A DNA stretch of 39,963 nucleotides from Planktomarina sp. (GCA_016780825.1 JADHLF010000019.1:1-39963); one strand, 5' to 3'. Positions 25,097 through 33,066 are shown, numbered from the stretch's first letter. A program made the numbers and translations. The notes: generated from the letters alone by a model not told the origin.

Positions 25097-26050
25097 ATGA
25101 CCTATAAGTTTCTTTGGGCGATTCCCTTGGCCGCTGCGATCACGGCCTGCAGCAACCCAGAAGATACCACCAATGCAACAACCACCGCGGCAGCACAGAT
25201 TGCAACCTCTGGCGTGAGCTTGGCCTCCACCGGCACCTTTCCCACTGGCAACAGCCCGATGACCCTTGTGCAGGACGGAAAAGTCTCCTTCGTTCAGAAT
25301 GAGGTGATCAATGTAAAGGTGAATCCGCTCAGTGCAACCACCTCCAACAATCGAAAGGACTTCACTTTCGATGTTGAAATATATGGAAAAACAGTCACCC
25401 TGACATGGGACGCGAAAGAGGAGCATTATTCTGGGCGCGTCAATGGCAAGGACATTTTCCTGAAACCAAAAGAAACCGGCAGCGACGGTGGCGCTTGGGT
25501 CGCGTCCTATGACCGCCTCGAGATCAAAGGCCGCAACTCGTCTTACACCGTTTGGAGTGTCCCGCTGATCTATGGATATGAGACAGCCGACGCGACAGTC
25601 GCAGCGGCAACCGGCACTGCAACCTATACTGACAGTGGCCGCCTGTCCTTGCAAATGCCAACTGACCGCGAGTGGCGCAAACTCGATGCAACTTTGTCCG
25701 TGGACTTTGGCAAGAAAACAGTCGGTGGCTCGATGAAAGTCAGCGAAGCGGAAGACCATACCAAAATGACAGCAGGCACGCTCATCATTCCAACGACCGC
25801 TATCTCCGGCAATGGATTTGATGCGACCAATGCCCAGCTCACCATCAACCAAACCACAAACACGGCCAAAAATTCAACAACCCAATATGTGCTGAACACT
25901 GCCAACGTCAACGGCACCTTCTATGGTGTCAATCATGGCGTTTTGGGAGGGACCATCACGGCCGATGGAACCGTTAATACGGTTGATGGAAATGGTAATA
26001 CCACCAGCACCGATGTTGTGATCAACGGTGGTTATATCGCCGAAGATTGA
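25097..26050 (+). CDS. TbpB-like beta-barrel lipoprotein, paralog 1
   Basis: A 317-residue probable lipoprotein. The signal peptide MTYKFLWAIPLAAAITACS has lipobox ITAC with Cys18. A Thr/Ala-rich linker follows. The C-terminal about 150 residues have the small eight-stranded barrel pattern of transferrin-binding-protein-like solute-binding proteins: VAAATGTATYTDSGRLSLQ, LDATLSVDFGKKTVGGSMKV, TLIIPTTAISGNGFDATN, NVNGTFYGVNHGVLGGTITADG and VVINGGYIAED. The motifs are shared with the next three lipoproteins. An upstream half (FDVEIYGKTVTLTWDAKEEHYSGRVNG) is likewise shared. It is likely surface-exposed on the outer membrane; the ligand is unknown. It is divergent from groESL, has its own promoter with a palindromic operator, and is followed by a hairpin. 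Confidence 0.85.
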   Translation: MTYKFLWAIPLAAAITACSNPEDTTNATTTAAAQIATSGVSLASTGTFPTGNSPMTLVQDGKVSFVQNEVINVKVNPLSATTSNNRKDFTFDVEIYGKTVTLTWDAKEEHYSGRVNGKDIFLKPKETGSDGGAWVASYDRLEIKGRNSSYTVWSVPLIYGYETADATVAAATGTATYTDSGRLSLQMPTDREWRKLDATLSVDFGKKTVGGSMKVSEAEDHTKMTAGTLIIPTTAISGNGFDATNAQLTINQTTNTAKNSTTQYVLNTANVNGTFYGVNHGVLGGTITADGTVNTVDGNGNTTSTDVVINGGYIAED

Positions 26051-26078
26051 TCCGACAGGACTTTAAATCTGTTGACCA

Positions 26079-26111
26079 ATCACGGCCATCGTATTGCACT
26101 TTGGCCGTGAT
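26079..26111 (+). terminator. Terminator or attenuator after paralog 1
   Basis: A perfect 9-bp stem ATCACGGCC (26079-26087) / GGCCGTGAT (26103-26111) with a 15-base loop, followed by TTTAAAATTT. It stands between lipoprotein genes 1 and 2 and would reduce read-through into genes 2 and 3. Confidence 0.75.
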
Positions 26112-26164
26112 ATCGTTTAAAATTTCGTGTTTTTAATTGGTTTCATTTATCAAAGGATTTTAGT

Positions 26165-27097
26165 TTGCAACGATACGCCACTCTCTCCGCATGCGCTTTT
26201 TCTTTACTCTCCGGCTGTGGGGGCGGAGGTGAAGAGGCCACGATGGTCACCCTCGTGCCCCATACACCTCAAACTGTCTCGGTGAACGCGCAAGACTCCG
26301 ATACCGCCAGCAAACCCAATTGGGCGCAGGCCCTGCCCCTCCGCTTGTCCCAAACATCGTCGCGCGATGGAAGCTCTTTGGTCCGCTATCAAAACATTGC
26401 CAATATCGAGTATATCTACAACACGAGCACATCAACCTTCGATCACATTGATCTGAGCATCGACGGGCAAGTCGTGAGATTTACTGTGAATTCGGCGAAT
26501 TCCAACGAATATAATGGCAGCCAAAATGGCGTTCTCTATACGGTAGATATTTTACACCCTGCCAACACCGTTGATGCCCTTTCAAATTTGGAAGATGTCG
26601 CAGAGCTGCTGTTCCTCCCAACCTATGACGCCACAAATTCCACCAACACGAATAGCTTTGCCGTAGTCGGTTTTGAAACCCCCACCGCGCGGGTTGCGGC
26701 GGCAACGGGAACGGCGACATACAATGGCACCGGATGGCTGGGCTATTCGAGCGCGAGTGGCTTTACCTCATCAGAGTTGGATGTCACCTTGAATGTGAAT
26801 TTCCAAGATCCCTCCGGCAATCAAACCGTCGGCGGAACCATCGACGTGAGCGATCCGGCGAACCATGCCCTGTATGGCTATGCCACGCTCACGATTCCCA
26901 CCACTCAGTTGACAGGAAATGGGTTCAGCGCGACCCCGGTTTTGACCTCCTCCAACGGCCTGTCCCTCAGCGATGCTAGCATCAATGGCACATTTTACGG
27001 CGACTATTACGGAGCCCTCGGCGGCGTGATCCACGCTCAAGGCGATGACAGCGGCACCACCGTGGTGGTCAATGGGGGATATCTGGCCGTGAGGTGA
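26165..27097 (+). CDS. TbpB-like beta-barrel lipoprotein, paralog 2
   Basis: A 310-residue probable lipoprotein. The TTG at 26165 is the likely start: AAAGGA stands 7 bases before it, and it gives the signal peptide MQRYATLSACAFSLLSGC with lipobox LSGC and a GGGG stretch after the Cys. The body repeats the family plan: IANIEYIYNTSTSTFDHIDLSIDGQVVRFTVNS, GFETPTARVAAATGTATYNGTGWLG, LDVTLNVNFQDPSGNQTVGGTI, TIPTTQLTGNGFSATP, INGTFYGDYYGALGGVI and VVVNGGYLAVR. It is nearer to paralog 3 (GFETPDAVVAAATGTAKYSGTGS) than to 1. The stop overlaps the start of paralog 3. Ligand unknown. Confidence 0.83.
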   Translation: MQRYATLSACAFSLLSGCGGGGEEATMVTLVPHTPQTVSVNAQDSDTASKPNWAQALPLRLSQTSSRDGSSLVRYQNIANIEYIYNTSTSTFDHIDLSIDGQVVRFTVNSANSNEYNGSQNGVLYTVDILHPANTVDALSNLEDVAELLFLPTYDATNSTNTNSFAVVGFETPTARVAAATGTATYNGTGWLGYSSASGFTSSELDVTLNVNFQDPSGNQTVGGTIDVSDPANHALYGYATLTIPTTQLTGNGFSATPVLTSSNGLSLSDASINGTFYGDYYGALGGVIHAQGDDSGTTVVVNGGYLAVR

Positions 27098-28092
27098 TGA
27101 AGAGCGCGAATATAAATGGTATATTTTTTGAAAATTTTTTAAACTTAGGAAATCTAAAAATAACCCAAAAACTATTACTTGCACTTCCAGCAGCACTTTC
27201 TCTCGCAGATTGTGGCGGCGGCGGAGGTCACGAAGCCACAACCGCACCCGCACCCGCACCCGCACAGGCGCAATATTCCTTGACCACCAGCGCGCCAAAC
27301 TGGACAACCACATTGCCCGCAAATCTCTCCGTCTACGCGACGCAGGACGGGACAAACGTCACCTCCAGCAAAAAAATCGCGAATATGGAATTCAAACAAT
27401 GGAATGCCGCGCGTGGGGGGCATGACCAAATTGACATCCAAATCGACGGCGAAATCATCACACTGATCTGGGATGCCAATAACGGGGATCATCGCGGAAC
27501 GCATAATGGCAGAACTTATGTGAACTTCGGATTCGCCATTAACGATGGCCATCCTAACGCACCTGAGACCGTGGTGGACCTGTCTTATATTGTCGCTGTA
27601 AATAGCACCAATACAGCGATTATTGACGACATAGCCGCTGGTGTTGTCGGCTTTGAAACACCCGACGCCGTGGTCGCTGCCGCAACAGGTACAGCAAAAT
27701 ATAGTGGGACGGGCTCAATATATTATTTAACTCCAAACGCTTGGGAAATTTCAGAAACTCAAGCAAATTTTGTCGTCGATTTTAACACCTCAACAATTTC
27801 AGGGGCAATAAGCGTCGATGACCCGTATATTTTAGCTTCGCAACAGCCAGCGGGCACCTATACCTTCGCGACGATTTCCGTTCCGACAACAGCATTGACC
27901 GGCAATGGGTTTTCGGCGCAACCAACCGTGACGGTCCTTAACCCCGGCACAAACACCTTTACCTTCAGCAATGAGACCATCAACGGGACATTCTACGGGG
28001 ATAGTAGCGATGTGCTCGCCGGCACTCTGAGCGCGGATTACTCGGTAAACGGTACGGCCGGTGTGGCCGTCGGAAACTATTGGGCGCGCTAA
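27097..28092 (+). CDS. TbpB-like beta-barrel lipoprotein, paralog 3, unusual N-terminus
   Basis: About 331 residues, starting at ATG 27097 (or GTG 27094) on the stop of paralog 2. The start region is odd: an AT-rich stretch codes a 22-residue polar/aromatic extension before the signal-peptide core KLLLALPAALSLADCGGGGG, and the residue before Cys is Asp, not Gly/Ala/Ser as in a normal lipobox. An AGGAAA followed by ATA at about 27159 could be the trace of the original start (ATG to ATA). The linker has hexanucleotide repeats coding Ala-Pro. The barrel matches the family: VVAAATGTAKYSGTGSI, FVVDFNTSTISGAISV, SVPTTALTGNGFSAQP and INGTFYGDSSDVLAGTL. Export and lipidation are thus in doubt, while the barrel looks intact. 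Confidence 0.75.
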   Translation: MKSANINGIFFENFLNLGNLKITQKLLLALPAALSLADCGGGGGHEATTAPAPAPAQAQYSLTTSAPNWTTTLPANLSVYATQDGTNVTSSKKIANMEFKQWNAARGGHDQIDIQIDGEIITLIWDANNGDHRGTHNGRTYVNFGFAINDGHPNAPETVVDLSYIVAVNSTNTAIIDDIAAGVVGFETPDAVVAAATGTAKYSGTGSIYYLTPNAWEISETQANFVVDFNTSTISGAISVDDPYILASQQPAGTYTFATISVPTTALTGNGFSAQPTVTVLNPGTNTFTFSNETINGTFYGDSSDVLAGTLSADYSVNGTAGVAVGNYWAR

Positions 28093-28101
28093 TATCTCAG
28101 T

Positions 28102-28126
28102 ATCCCGGCGGTCATCCTGCTGGGAT
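28102..28126 (+). terminator. Hairpin after paralog 3
   Basis: ATCCCGGCGG pairs with CCTGCTGGGAT through ATCCC/GGGAT plus G-U pairs. It begins 10 bp past the stop and is followed by moderately T-rich sequence. Weak by itself, but the position fits. Confidence 0.45.
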
Positions 28127-28185
28127 CGATCTTATCTTGTCACAGTCCTGAGCATTCGGCATCCTGCGCTCAAAAGGAGTTCAGG

Positions 28186-29334
28186 ATGCCGTTTCATTTT
28201 TCAGATGCTGAATATGCCGCAAGGCTGTCCAAAGCCGCCGCAGCGCTTCAGGCGCGGGATCTGGAGGCGCTATTGCTCTTCGCGCCCGAAAGCCACTATT
28301 GGATTTGCGGCTATGACACTTTTGGCTTTGCCATGTTCCAATGCCTCATTTTAGGGGCAGACGGGCGGCTGAATCTGCTAACCCGAGCGCCAGATCTGCG
28401 CCAAGCGCAGCAGACCTCAACCCTCAGCGATGCGCAGATCCATATTTGGAAAGATATCGAAGGCGTATCTCCAGCCAACACTCTGGCGGATTTGGTCAAA
28501 TCCTTGGGCTATAGCGGCAAAATCGCCATGGAGACCGAGACCCCCGGGCTGACCTTCGCCAACGGGCAGTCCGTCATCACAGCTTTTGACCAGAGTTTGC
28601 ACCGCGGCAATGGGATCATTTCGGATCTGCGCCAAGATAAATCATCCGCGGAGCTCGACATGCACCGCCGCGCCGCGGCCCTCTCTGACGATGCTTTAGA
28701 TGCCGCATTGGCCAGCACCCGCGCTGGCGCCTTTGAGGGAGATATTTTAGCCGATATGCAAGGCGCAGTCTTCCGCGGCGGCGGCGATTATGCGGGGAAT
28801 GAATTCATCATTGGCTCGGCTGAGCGCGCATTGCTGTGCCGCTATGCCTCCGGCCGCCGGCATCTTGACGCACAAGACCAGCTGACGCTTGAATGGTCGG
28901 GGGCCTATGCCCGCTATCACGCGGCGATGATGCAGACTTTGGTGATCGGCAAAGCCAACGCGGCTCAACGCCACATGCACAGCGTTGCCCGAGACGCCCT
29001 CGAGGCCTGCGAGGCGGCCATAAAACCCGGCCGACCCATGGGGGAGGTGTTCGCGGCCCATGCCCAAGTCTTTGACAAAGCCGGTCTGGGGCATGCGCGC
29101 CTCAATGCCTGCGGCTATGCGATGGGGGCGATTTACAATCCGATTTGGGTCGATTTCCCAATGTTCTATGAGAATAACCCAACAGTGATGCGCGAAAGCC
29201 AAGTGTTCTTTTTGCATATGATCCTAATGGACAGTGAGGCGGGTCTGGCCATGTGTCTTGGCCATTCGGTCGAGGTGACCGCTCACGGCGCCAAACGCCT
29301 GTCACGCCACGCGCCTGATTTATTTGAGCTATAA
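28186..29334 (+). CDS. M24/creatinase-fold hydrolase, ectoine hydrolase (DoeA)-like
   Basis: A 382-residue pita-bread-fold protein. The N-terminal creatinase domain has YAARLSKAAAALQARDLEALLLFAPESHYWICGYDTFGFAMFQCLIL; the C-terminal catalytic domain starts near residue 160 (LRQDKSSAELDMHRRAAALSDDALDAAL). DQLTLEWSGAYARYHAAMMQT keeps a His but not the two Asp of the metal site found in prolidases, and NACGYAMGAIYNPIW with GHSVEVTAHGAKRLS resembles DoeA and other metal-free creatinase-type enzymes. The closest role is opening of ectoine or a similar amidine/peptide bond, but no doeB or other ectoine gene is beside it. AAGGAG stands 8 bases before the ATG. It separates lipoprotein paralogs 3 and 4. 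Confidence 0.85.
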   Translation: MPFHFSDAEYAARLSKAAAALQARDLEALLLFAPESHYWICGYDTFGFAMFQCLILGADGRLNLLTRAPDLRQAQQTSTLSDAQIHIWKDIEGVSPANTLADLVKSLGYSGKIAMETETPGLTFANGQSVITAFDQSLHRGNGIISDLRQDKSSAELDMHRRAAALSDDALDAALASTRAGAFEGDILADMQGAVFRGGGDYAGNEFIIGSAERALLCRYASGRRHLDAQDQLTLEWSGAYARYHAAMMQTLVIGKANAAQRHMHSVARDALEACEAAIKPGRPMGEVFAAHAQVFDKAGLGHARLNACGYAMGAIYNPIWVDFPMFYENNPTVMRESQVFFLHMILMDSEAGLAMCLGHSVEVTAHGAKRLSRHAPDLFEL

Positions 29335-29453
29335 TCAACGGCCTTAGAGGAATGGCTAAAACATCCCTCAAATGCGAAGAATAAGCCCGCGACACTTTAA
29401 GAAGAAATTAGCTTTTTCTGCCGTCTTTGGCGGCAAACACGAAAGAGCGAATT

Positions 29454-29780
29454 ATGAAACAAGCCCTGAGCTGGGTGTTGCTATGTGTATCCCTTTGCGC
29501 CTGTGGTGGTGGCGGCGGAGATGCCGGGACGACGCCGACGACCCCCACAACGCCGCCCACGCCGACGACGCCCACGACCCCGCCCGCCGCAATCGGGCGC
29601 GCGGCGCTGGCGGCGTCTGGCTATGCCGGCGCAGGCGCTCAGGTCCGCTTTGGTGAGACCTACGAGCTGGCAAATGATCAATCCCTGCGTGGCACGCCCT
29701 CCAACAGCGGCATGTCCTATGCACTGGTCTCGCCCCCCCCATGCAGATCAATTTCACCAGCGCCACCATGCTCACATTGA
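29454..29780 (+). CDS. TbpB-like lipoprotein, paralog 4, N-terminal frame (switched at C8)
   Basis: Starts MKQALSWVLLCVSLCACGGGGGDAG: signal peptide with lipobox LCAC, then a long Thr-Pro linker (TTPTTPTTPPTPTTPTTPP) and GAQVRFGETYELANDQSLRGTPSNSGMSYALVSPPP. After the C8 tract at 29733-29740 the frame runs into CRSISPAPPCSH and stops at 29780. As given, the product is a truncated 108-residue lipoprotein without barrel. One extra C continues as ALVSPPPMQINFTSATM in the 29741-30406 frame and gives a 317-residue protein, the same length as paralog 1. The tract position, after the leader and before the barrel, makes it an on/off switch if it varies in length. Confidence 0.8.
   Translation: MKQALSWVLLCVSLCACGGGGGDAGTTPTTPTTPPTPTTPTTPPAAIGRAALAASGYAGAGAQVRFGETYELANDQSLRGTPSNSGMSYALVSPPPCRSISPAPPCSH
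29733..29740 (+). repeat. C8 homopolymer, candidate phase-variation tract
   Basis: Eight C directly before ATGCAG. C8 sends the lipoprotein frame to an early stop at 29780; C9 restores the whole gene; C7 would read CAT GCA in the third frame. Poly-C tracts of this length inside surface protein genes are known contingency loci in Neisseria. Confidence 0.9.
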
Positions 29781-30406
29781 ACAGCCAAGGCCAGCAATAC
29801 AGCCTGTTCGACGCAGATCGGGATTCTGTCTTTGAACCAGTCTCCGGCGGGCACCCAAAGGTATTGGCCGTCATTGTGGAAAAAGAAGCCGCTTTGGTCA
29901 TGGCCATTGAGCTCACCGGCGCCGGGCAAGTGGACACAACCTACAGCGCCATCGGCCCCAATACCGACCCCACGGCAATGCCGGCCTCGGGCAATGCTCT
30001 TTATACGGGTCCAGCCAATGCCGCCCTTCAACGATCGGCCACGCCTTCAACACAGATCAGCGAATTTTCCGGCACTGGAAAATTCACTGTAGATTTCAGC
30101 GCAAGCACCGTCTCCGGATCCATGGTCTACACCCAATCGAGCGACACGCAATTCACCCAAGGATCGGCCATTTTGACCGTCACCTTGCCCAGCACCTCCC
30201 TCACCGGAAATACCTTTGAGACCACCGCTGGCACCGCACAATTCAACCAGACACCCAGCCACGGCACGAGCTTCGGCCCGGTTCGCATTGAAGGTGATTT
30301 CTTTGGCCATACAGGCACCACCCTGGCGGGCACCTTCGATGGGCAGGGCGCGGACAGCGGCGGCAACGCCGCCTATCTGCACGGCGGGTTTGTTGCTGAA
30401 AAATAA
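29741..30406 (+). CDS. TbpB-like lipoprotein, paralog 4, barrel part (second frame)
   Basis: About 221 codons from ATG 29741, without signal peptide or ribosome-binding site, so it is not an independent gene. It starts MQINFTSATMLTLNSQGQQYSLFDADRDSVFEPVSGG, continues VLAVIVEKEAALVMAIELTG and GNALYTGPANAAL, and ends in the family barrel: FSGTGKFTVDFSASTVSGSMVYTQSS, AILTVTLPSTSLTGNTFETTAG, VRIEGDFFGHTGTTLAGTFDGQGADSGG and AAYLHGGFVAEK. The last motifs match paralogs 1-3, though this copy is the most divergent. It belongs with the 29454 frame across the C8 tract. The gene is convergent with the DUF2161 gene, 15 bp apart. Confidence 0.8.
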   Translation: MQINFTSATMLTLNSQGQQYSLFDADRDSVFEPVSGGHPKVLAVIVEKEAALVMAIELTGAGQVDTTYSAIGPNTDPTAMPASGNALYTGPANAALQRSATPSTQISEFSGTGKFTVDFSASTVSGSMVYTQSSDTQFTQGSAILTVTLPSTSLTGNTFETTAGTAQFNQTPSHGTSFGPVRIEGDFFGHTGTTLAGTFDGQGADSGGNAAYLHGGFVAEK

Positions 30407-30421
30407 GCGCGCCGCGCAGCC

Positions 30422-31075
30422 TTAGGACCAATCTTCAAGACCTTTGCGGCCCGCCGCGGTCAGAGCATAGACCCCAGTCTCCACCTTCTCAAACCACCCG
30501 TAGACATTGTTGCGCATCAAGCGCGTGGCAGAGGGCACACCGGTGGCCTTGGCGACGATCGCCCCTTTTTCCGGCCCGCTATGGGCCAGATAGGTCGCGC
30601 ATTTCAGCGCATCTTGCCGATATCCCGTCACCAGCCCATGCCGCGTCGCCCCTCCTTCGTTCGGATCCCCCTCCAGCCGGTCAAACGCTTTGAGGATGCC
30701 CTTGGCTTTGCGACGATTCTTGCGCGGGGTATAGGGGCCCGGCGCGCAGTGCTGTTCCACGAACAAATCGCGCGGCCTCAGAGTCAAGAGCCCAAGGCCC
30801 AGCCGCCGGCAGAGGGTCACATTGGCTTTCAATCGCTTCATCCCGGCCTTGCCCTCGGGCCGCAGCACAGCAATATAGACATCATCCACAAGCTTTAAAC
30901 GCTCCAAAGCCTGGTGAAACACAGTGAGCGAAAAAGCCAGTTTCAACTCAATGATCACAGCCGGTTCACTGCCGCGACGCGCCATGACATCCGCCGCACC
31001 GACCTCGCCCTTGACCTCATAGCCCTGGGCTTCAAAATGCGCTTTTATGGGCGCGTATAGCTCACTTTCCCTCAT
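30422..31075 (-). CDS. DUF2161 family PD-(D/E)XK nuclease-fold protein
   Basis: A 217-residue protein of the DUF2161 family, common in alphaproteobacteria and predicted to have a PD-(D/E)XK phosphodiesterase fold. The core reads YEVKGEVGAADVMARRGSEPAVIIELKLAFSLTVFHQALERLKLVDDVYIAVL, with Asp in GAADV and E-L-K at the usual spacing. The C-terminal part (RNNVYGWFEKVETGVYALTAAGRKGLEDW) looks like a winged helix. ATG 31075 has GAAGG 7 bases upstream; a longer frame to 31132 lacks family similarity. The function is unknown and the nuclease idea comes from the fold. It is divergent from the pyrophosphatase gene. Confidence 0.88.
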   Translation of the reverse strand: MRESELYAPIKAHFEAQGYEVKGEVGAADVMARRGSEPAVIIELKLAFSLTVFHQALERLKLVDDVYIAVLRPEGKAGMKRLKANVTLCRRLGLGLLTLRPRDLFVEQHCAPGPYTPRKNRRKAKGILKAFDRLEGDPNEGGATRHGLVTGYRQDALKCATYLAHSGPEKGAIVAKATGVPSATRLMRNNVYGWFEKVETGVYALTAAGRKGLEDWS

Positions 31076-31184
31076 AATACCTTCATGTAGCAAATGCGCG
31101 GAAAGGTCCAACCTTAGCCGGGTGACAATCACGATTTCGCCACCTATAAGGGCGCAAATTCAACACCCGCCTGAGGATTATATT

Positions 31185-32102
31185 ATGATCAAAGTTTTTG
31201 GCCACAAAGCCCCCGACACAGACAGCACCGGAAGCGCCATCATTTGGGCCTGGTATCTCAACGAGATCACAGGCCAAGCCGCCCAGGCGGTTCTTCTTGG
31301 CGCGCCCAATACAGAGGCCGCTTTCGTCACGCAGCGTTGGGGCTTTGAGACGCCCGCCATCATCGCGGATGTGGAGGATGGCGCGCCGGTGGTTATTGTG
31401 GACACCAACAATCCCGCCGAATTGCCCAGCAATATCAACCAAGCCGATATTTTGGCCATCATAGACCATCACAAACTTGTCGGCGGGCTTGAAACCAAAG
31501 GGCCAATCTCAATGACCGTCCGCCCCTTGGCCTGCACTGCGACCATCATGCATGATCTTATGGGCGATGATGCCGCGCAGATGCCGGAGGCCATCAAGGG
31601 CGTTATGCTGTCATGTATTTTGTCTGACACTTTGGCATTTCGCAGCCCCACCACCACGCCGCAGGACAAAGCCCTGGCCGAAAGTCTGGCCGCGGATCTG
31701 AACCTCTCCATTGCCGATTACGCCGCTGAGATGTTTGCCGCGAAATCTGATGTCTCTGCCTTCTCCGATGCGGAGCTTTTGCGCATGGACAGCAAGGAAT
31801 ATGCCGTCAGTGGCACGAAATTCCGCGTCTCTGTTCTGGAAACCACCTCCCCCAAAATGGTCTTGGACCGCAAGGCCAGCCTCATGGCGACCATGCCATC
31901 TGTGGCACAGGAAGATGCGGTGGATCATGTATTGCTCTTTGTGGTCGACATCTTGAATGAGGAAGCCACACTGTTGATCCCCAATGGCATCACGCAAACC
32001 GTGGCAGAAAAATCATTTGGGGCCACCGTCACGGGCGACACCGTGGTCCTGCCCGGGGTCATGAGCCGCAAAAAGCAAATCATTCCCAACCTGAAACTTT
32101 AA
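31185..32102 (+). CDS. ppaC: Manganese-dependent inorganic pyrophosphatase
   Basis: A 305-residue family II pyrophosphatase (DHH superfamily), which splits PPi and drives biosynthesis. The N-terminal metal site reads VFGHKAPDTDSTGSAI; VIVDTNNPAEL and AIIDHHKLVG (DHH) complete it. The C-terminal DHHA2 domain ends with VMSRKKQIIPNL, the conserved phosphate-binding SRKKQ. Family II enzymes are typical of Firmicutes but also used by Roseobacters. ATG 31185 has GAGG upstream. It is followed by the HAD gene after 17 bp. Confidence 0.95.
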   Translation: MIKVFGHKAPDTDSTGSAIIWAWYLNEITGQAAQAVLLGAPNTEAAFVTQRWGFETPAIIADVEDGAPVVIVDTNNPAELPSNINQADILAIIDHHKLVGGLETKGPISMTVRPLACTATIMHDLMGDDAAQMPEAIKGVMLSCILSDTLAFRSPTTTPQDKALAESLAADLNLSIADYAAEMFAAKSDVSAFSDAELLRMDSKEYAVSGTKFRVSVLETTSPKMVLDRKASLMATMPSVAQEDAVDHVLLFVVDILNEEATLLIPNGITQTVAEKSFGATVTGDTVVLPGVMSRKKQIIPNLKL

Positions 32103-32119
32103 CGGAACGACAGCCTCTC

Positions 32120-32992
32120 ATGACACGCATTATCACCTCCCTTGCGGAGATTTCCGAGTCCTATGATGCCTTATTTTGTGACCTCTGGGGCTGCGTTCAT
32201 GATGGGTTGGCGCCATTCGCGGAGGCGGTGGCGGCGCTGCAGGCCTTCCGCGCCGGGGGCGGCACGGTGATGCTGGTGACCAACGCCCCACGGCCCCATG
32301 CGCCGGTGCGCCGGCAATTGGACCGGCTCGGCGTTCCCAGCGATGCCTATGACGGGATCGCAACCTCCGGTGACAGCGCCCGCGCGGCGATGTTGCGCGG
32401 CGCGGTGGGCGAGAAGGTGTATTTTATCGGCCAGCAGCATGATCAGGATTTTTTCGCCCCGCTGGAGCTGATTGAAACCCCCGTGACGATATCGCAGGTG
32501 CCCTTAGAGCAGGCTGAGGGGATTGTCTGCTGCGGACCTTTTGACCCGCTGGCCGATCCCGAAGCGATGCGTGCGGAATTTTTACAGGCCAAGACCCGCG
32601 GCCTAAAATTACTCTGCGCCAACCCCGATATCGTGGTGGACCGGGGCGAGACCCGCGAATGGTGCGCCGGAGCTTTGGCAAAACTCTATACTGAGATGGG
32701 CGGCGAGAGCCTGTATTTCGGCAAGCCGCATCCCCCCATCTATGATTTGGCGCGCAGGCGTCTCGAGGCTTTGGGTAAGGACATTCCAGACAGCCGCATC
32801 CTCTGCGTCGGTGATGGGATTTTGACCGACATTGATGGGGCGATCGGCGAAGATCTTGATTCGCTCTTTATCACCGGTGGCTTGGCCGCCTCCGAAACCC
32901 AGACCACAGAACAACCTGATCCCGCGGCTTTGGTGGCATATTTGACCAGGGAAATGCGACAACCGACCTATTGCATCGGAAAATTACGCTAG
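32120..32992 (+). CDS. HAD-IIA family phosphatase (TIGR01459-like)
   Basis: A 290-residue HAD-superfamily hydrolase of the NagD/p-nitrophenylphosphatase-like subgroup with a large cap. It shows DALFCDLWGCVHDGLAPFAEAV (nucleophile Asp in DLWG), VMLVTNAPRP (motif II Thr), GKPHPPIYDLARRRLEA (motif III Lys) and ILCVGDGILTDIDGAIGEDLDSLFITGG (motif IV Asp). Substrate unknown; in Roseobacters it often sits near ribF, as here. It is probably co-transcribed with ppaC. Confidence 0.9.
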   Translation: MTRIITSLAEISESYDALFCDLWGCVHDGLAPFAEAVAALQAFRAGGGTVMLVTNAPRPHAPVRRQLDRLGVPSDAYDGIATSGDSARAAMLRGAVGEKVYFIGQQHDQDFFAPLELIETPVTISQVPLEQAEGIVCCGPFDPLADPEAMRAEFLQAKTRGLKLLCANPDIVVDRGETREWCAGALAKLYTEMGGESLYFGKPHPPIYDLARRRLEALGKDIPDSRILCVGDGILTDIDGAIGEDLDSLFITGGLAASETQTTEQPDPAALVAYLTREMRQPTYCIGKLR

Positions 32993-33016
32993 CGCCCTCT
33001 TGATTTATCCCTCCTT

Positions 33017-33066
33017 AAGGTAATAATATTACTCCGGCGACATCACGATGTTGCGATTATTACCTT
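33017..33066 (+). promoter_or_regulatory. Long hairpin next to the maoC ribosome-binding site
   Basis: AAGGTAATAAT (33017-33027) and ATTATTACCTT (33056-33066) pair perfectly over 11 bp. Inside, GCGACATC and GATGTTGC pair over 8 bp with one G-U. The stem ends immediately before GAGG, the Shine-Dalgarno of the maoC ATG at 33077. It could control translation, or be a DNA operator, or terminate the HAD transcript. Confidence 0.6.

Noticed and set aside
24905..25852. A 315-codon minus-strand ORF across the groES upstream region and lipoprotein 1
   Set aside because: It runs through CIRCE and both promoters, and lies opposite a lipoprotein with signal peptide and family motifs.
27244..27266. Hexanucleotide repeat in lipoprotein 3 as a second phase-variation tract
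   Set aside because: The unit is six bases, so length changes keep the frame; it only alters the Ala-Pro linker.
29347..29369. Imperfect hairpin after the creatinase-like gene as a terminator
   Set aside because: The stem has a mismatch and no T-run follows, so it is too weak to call.
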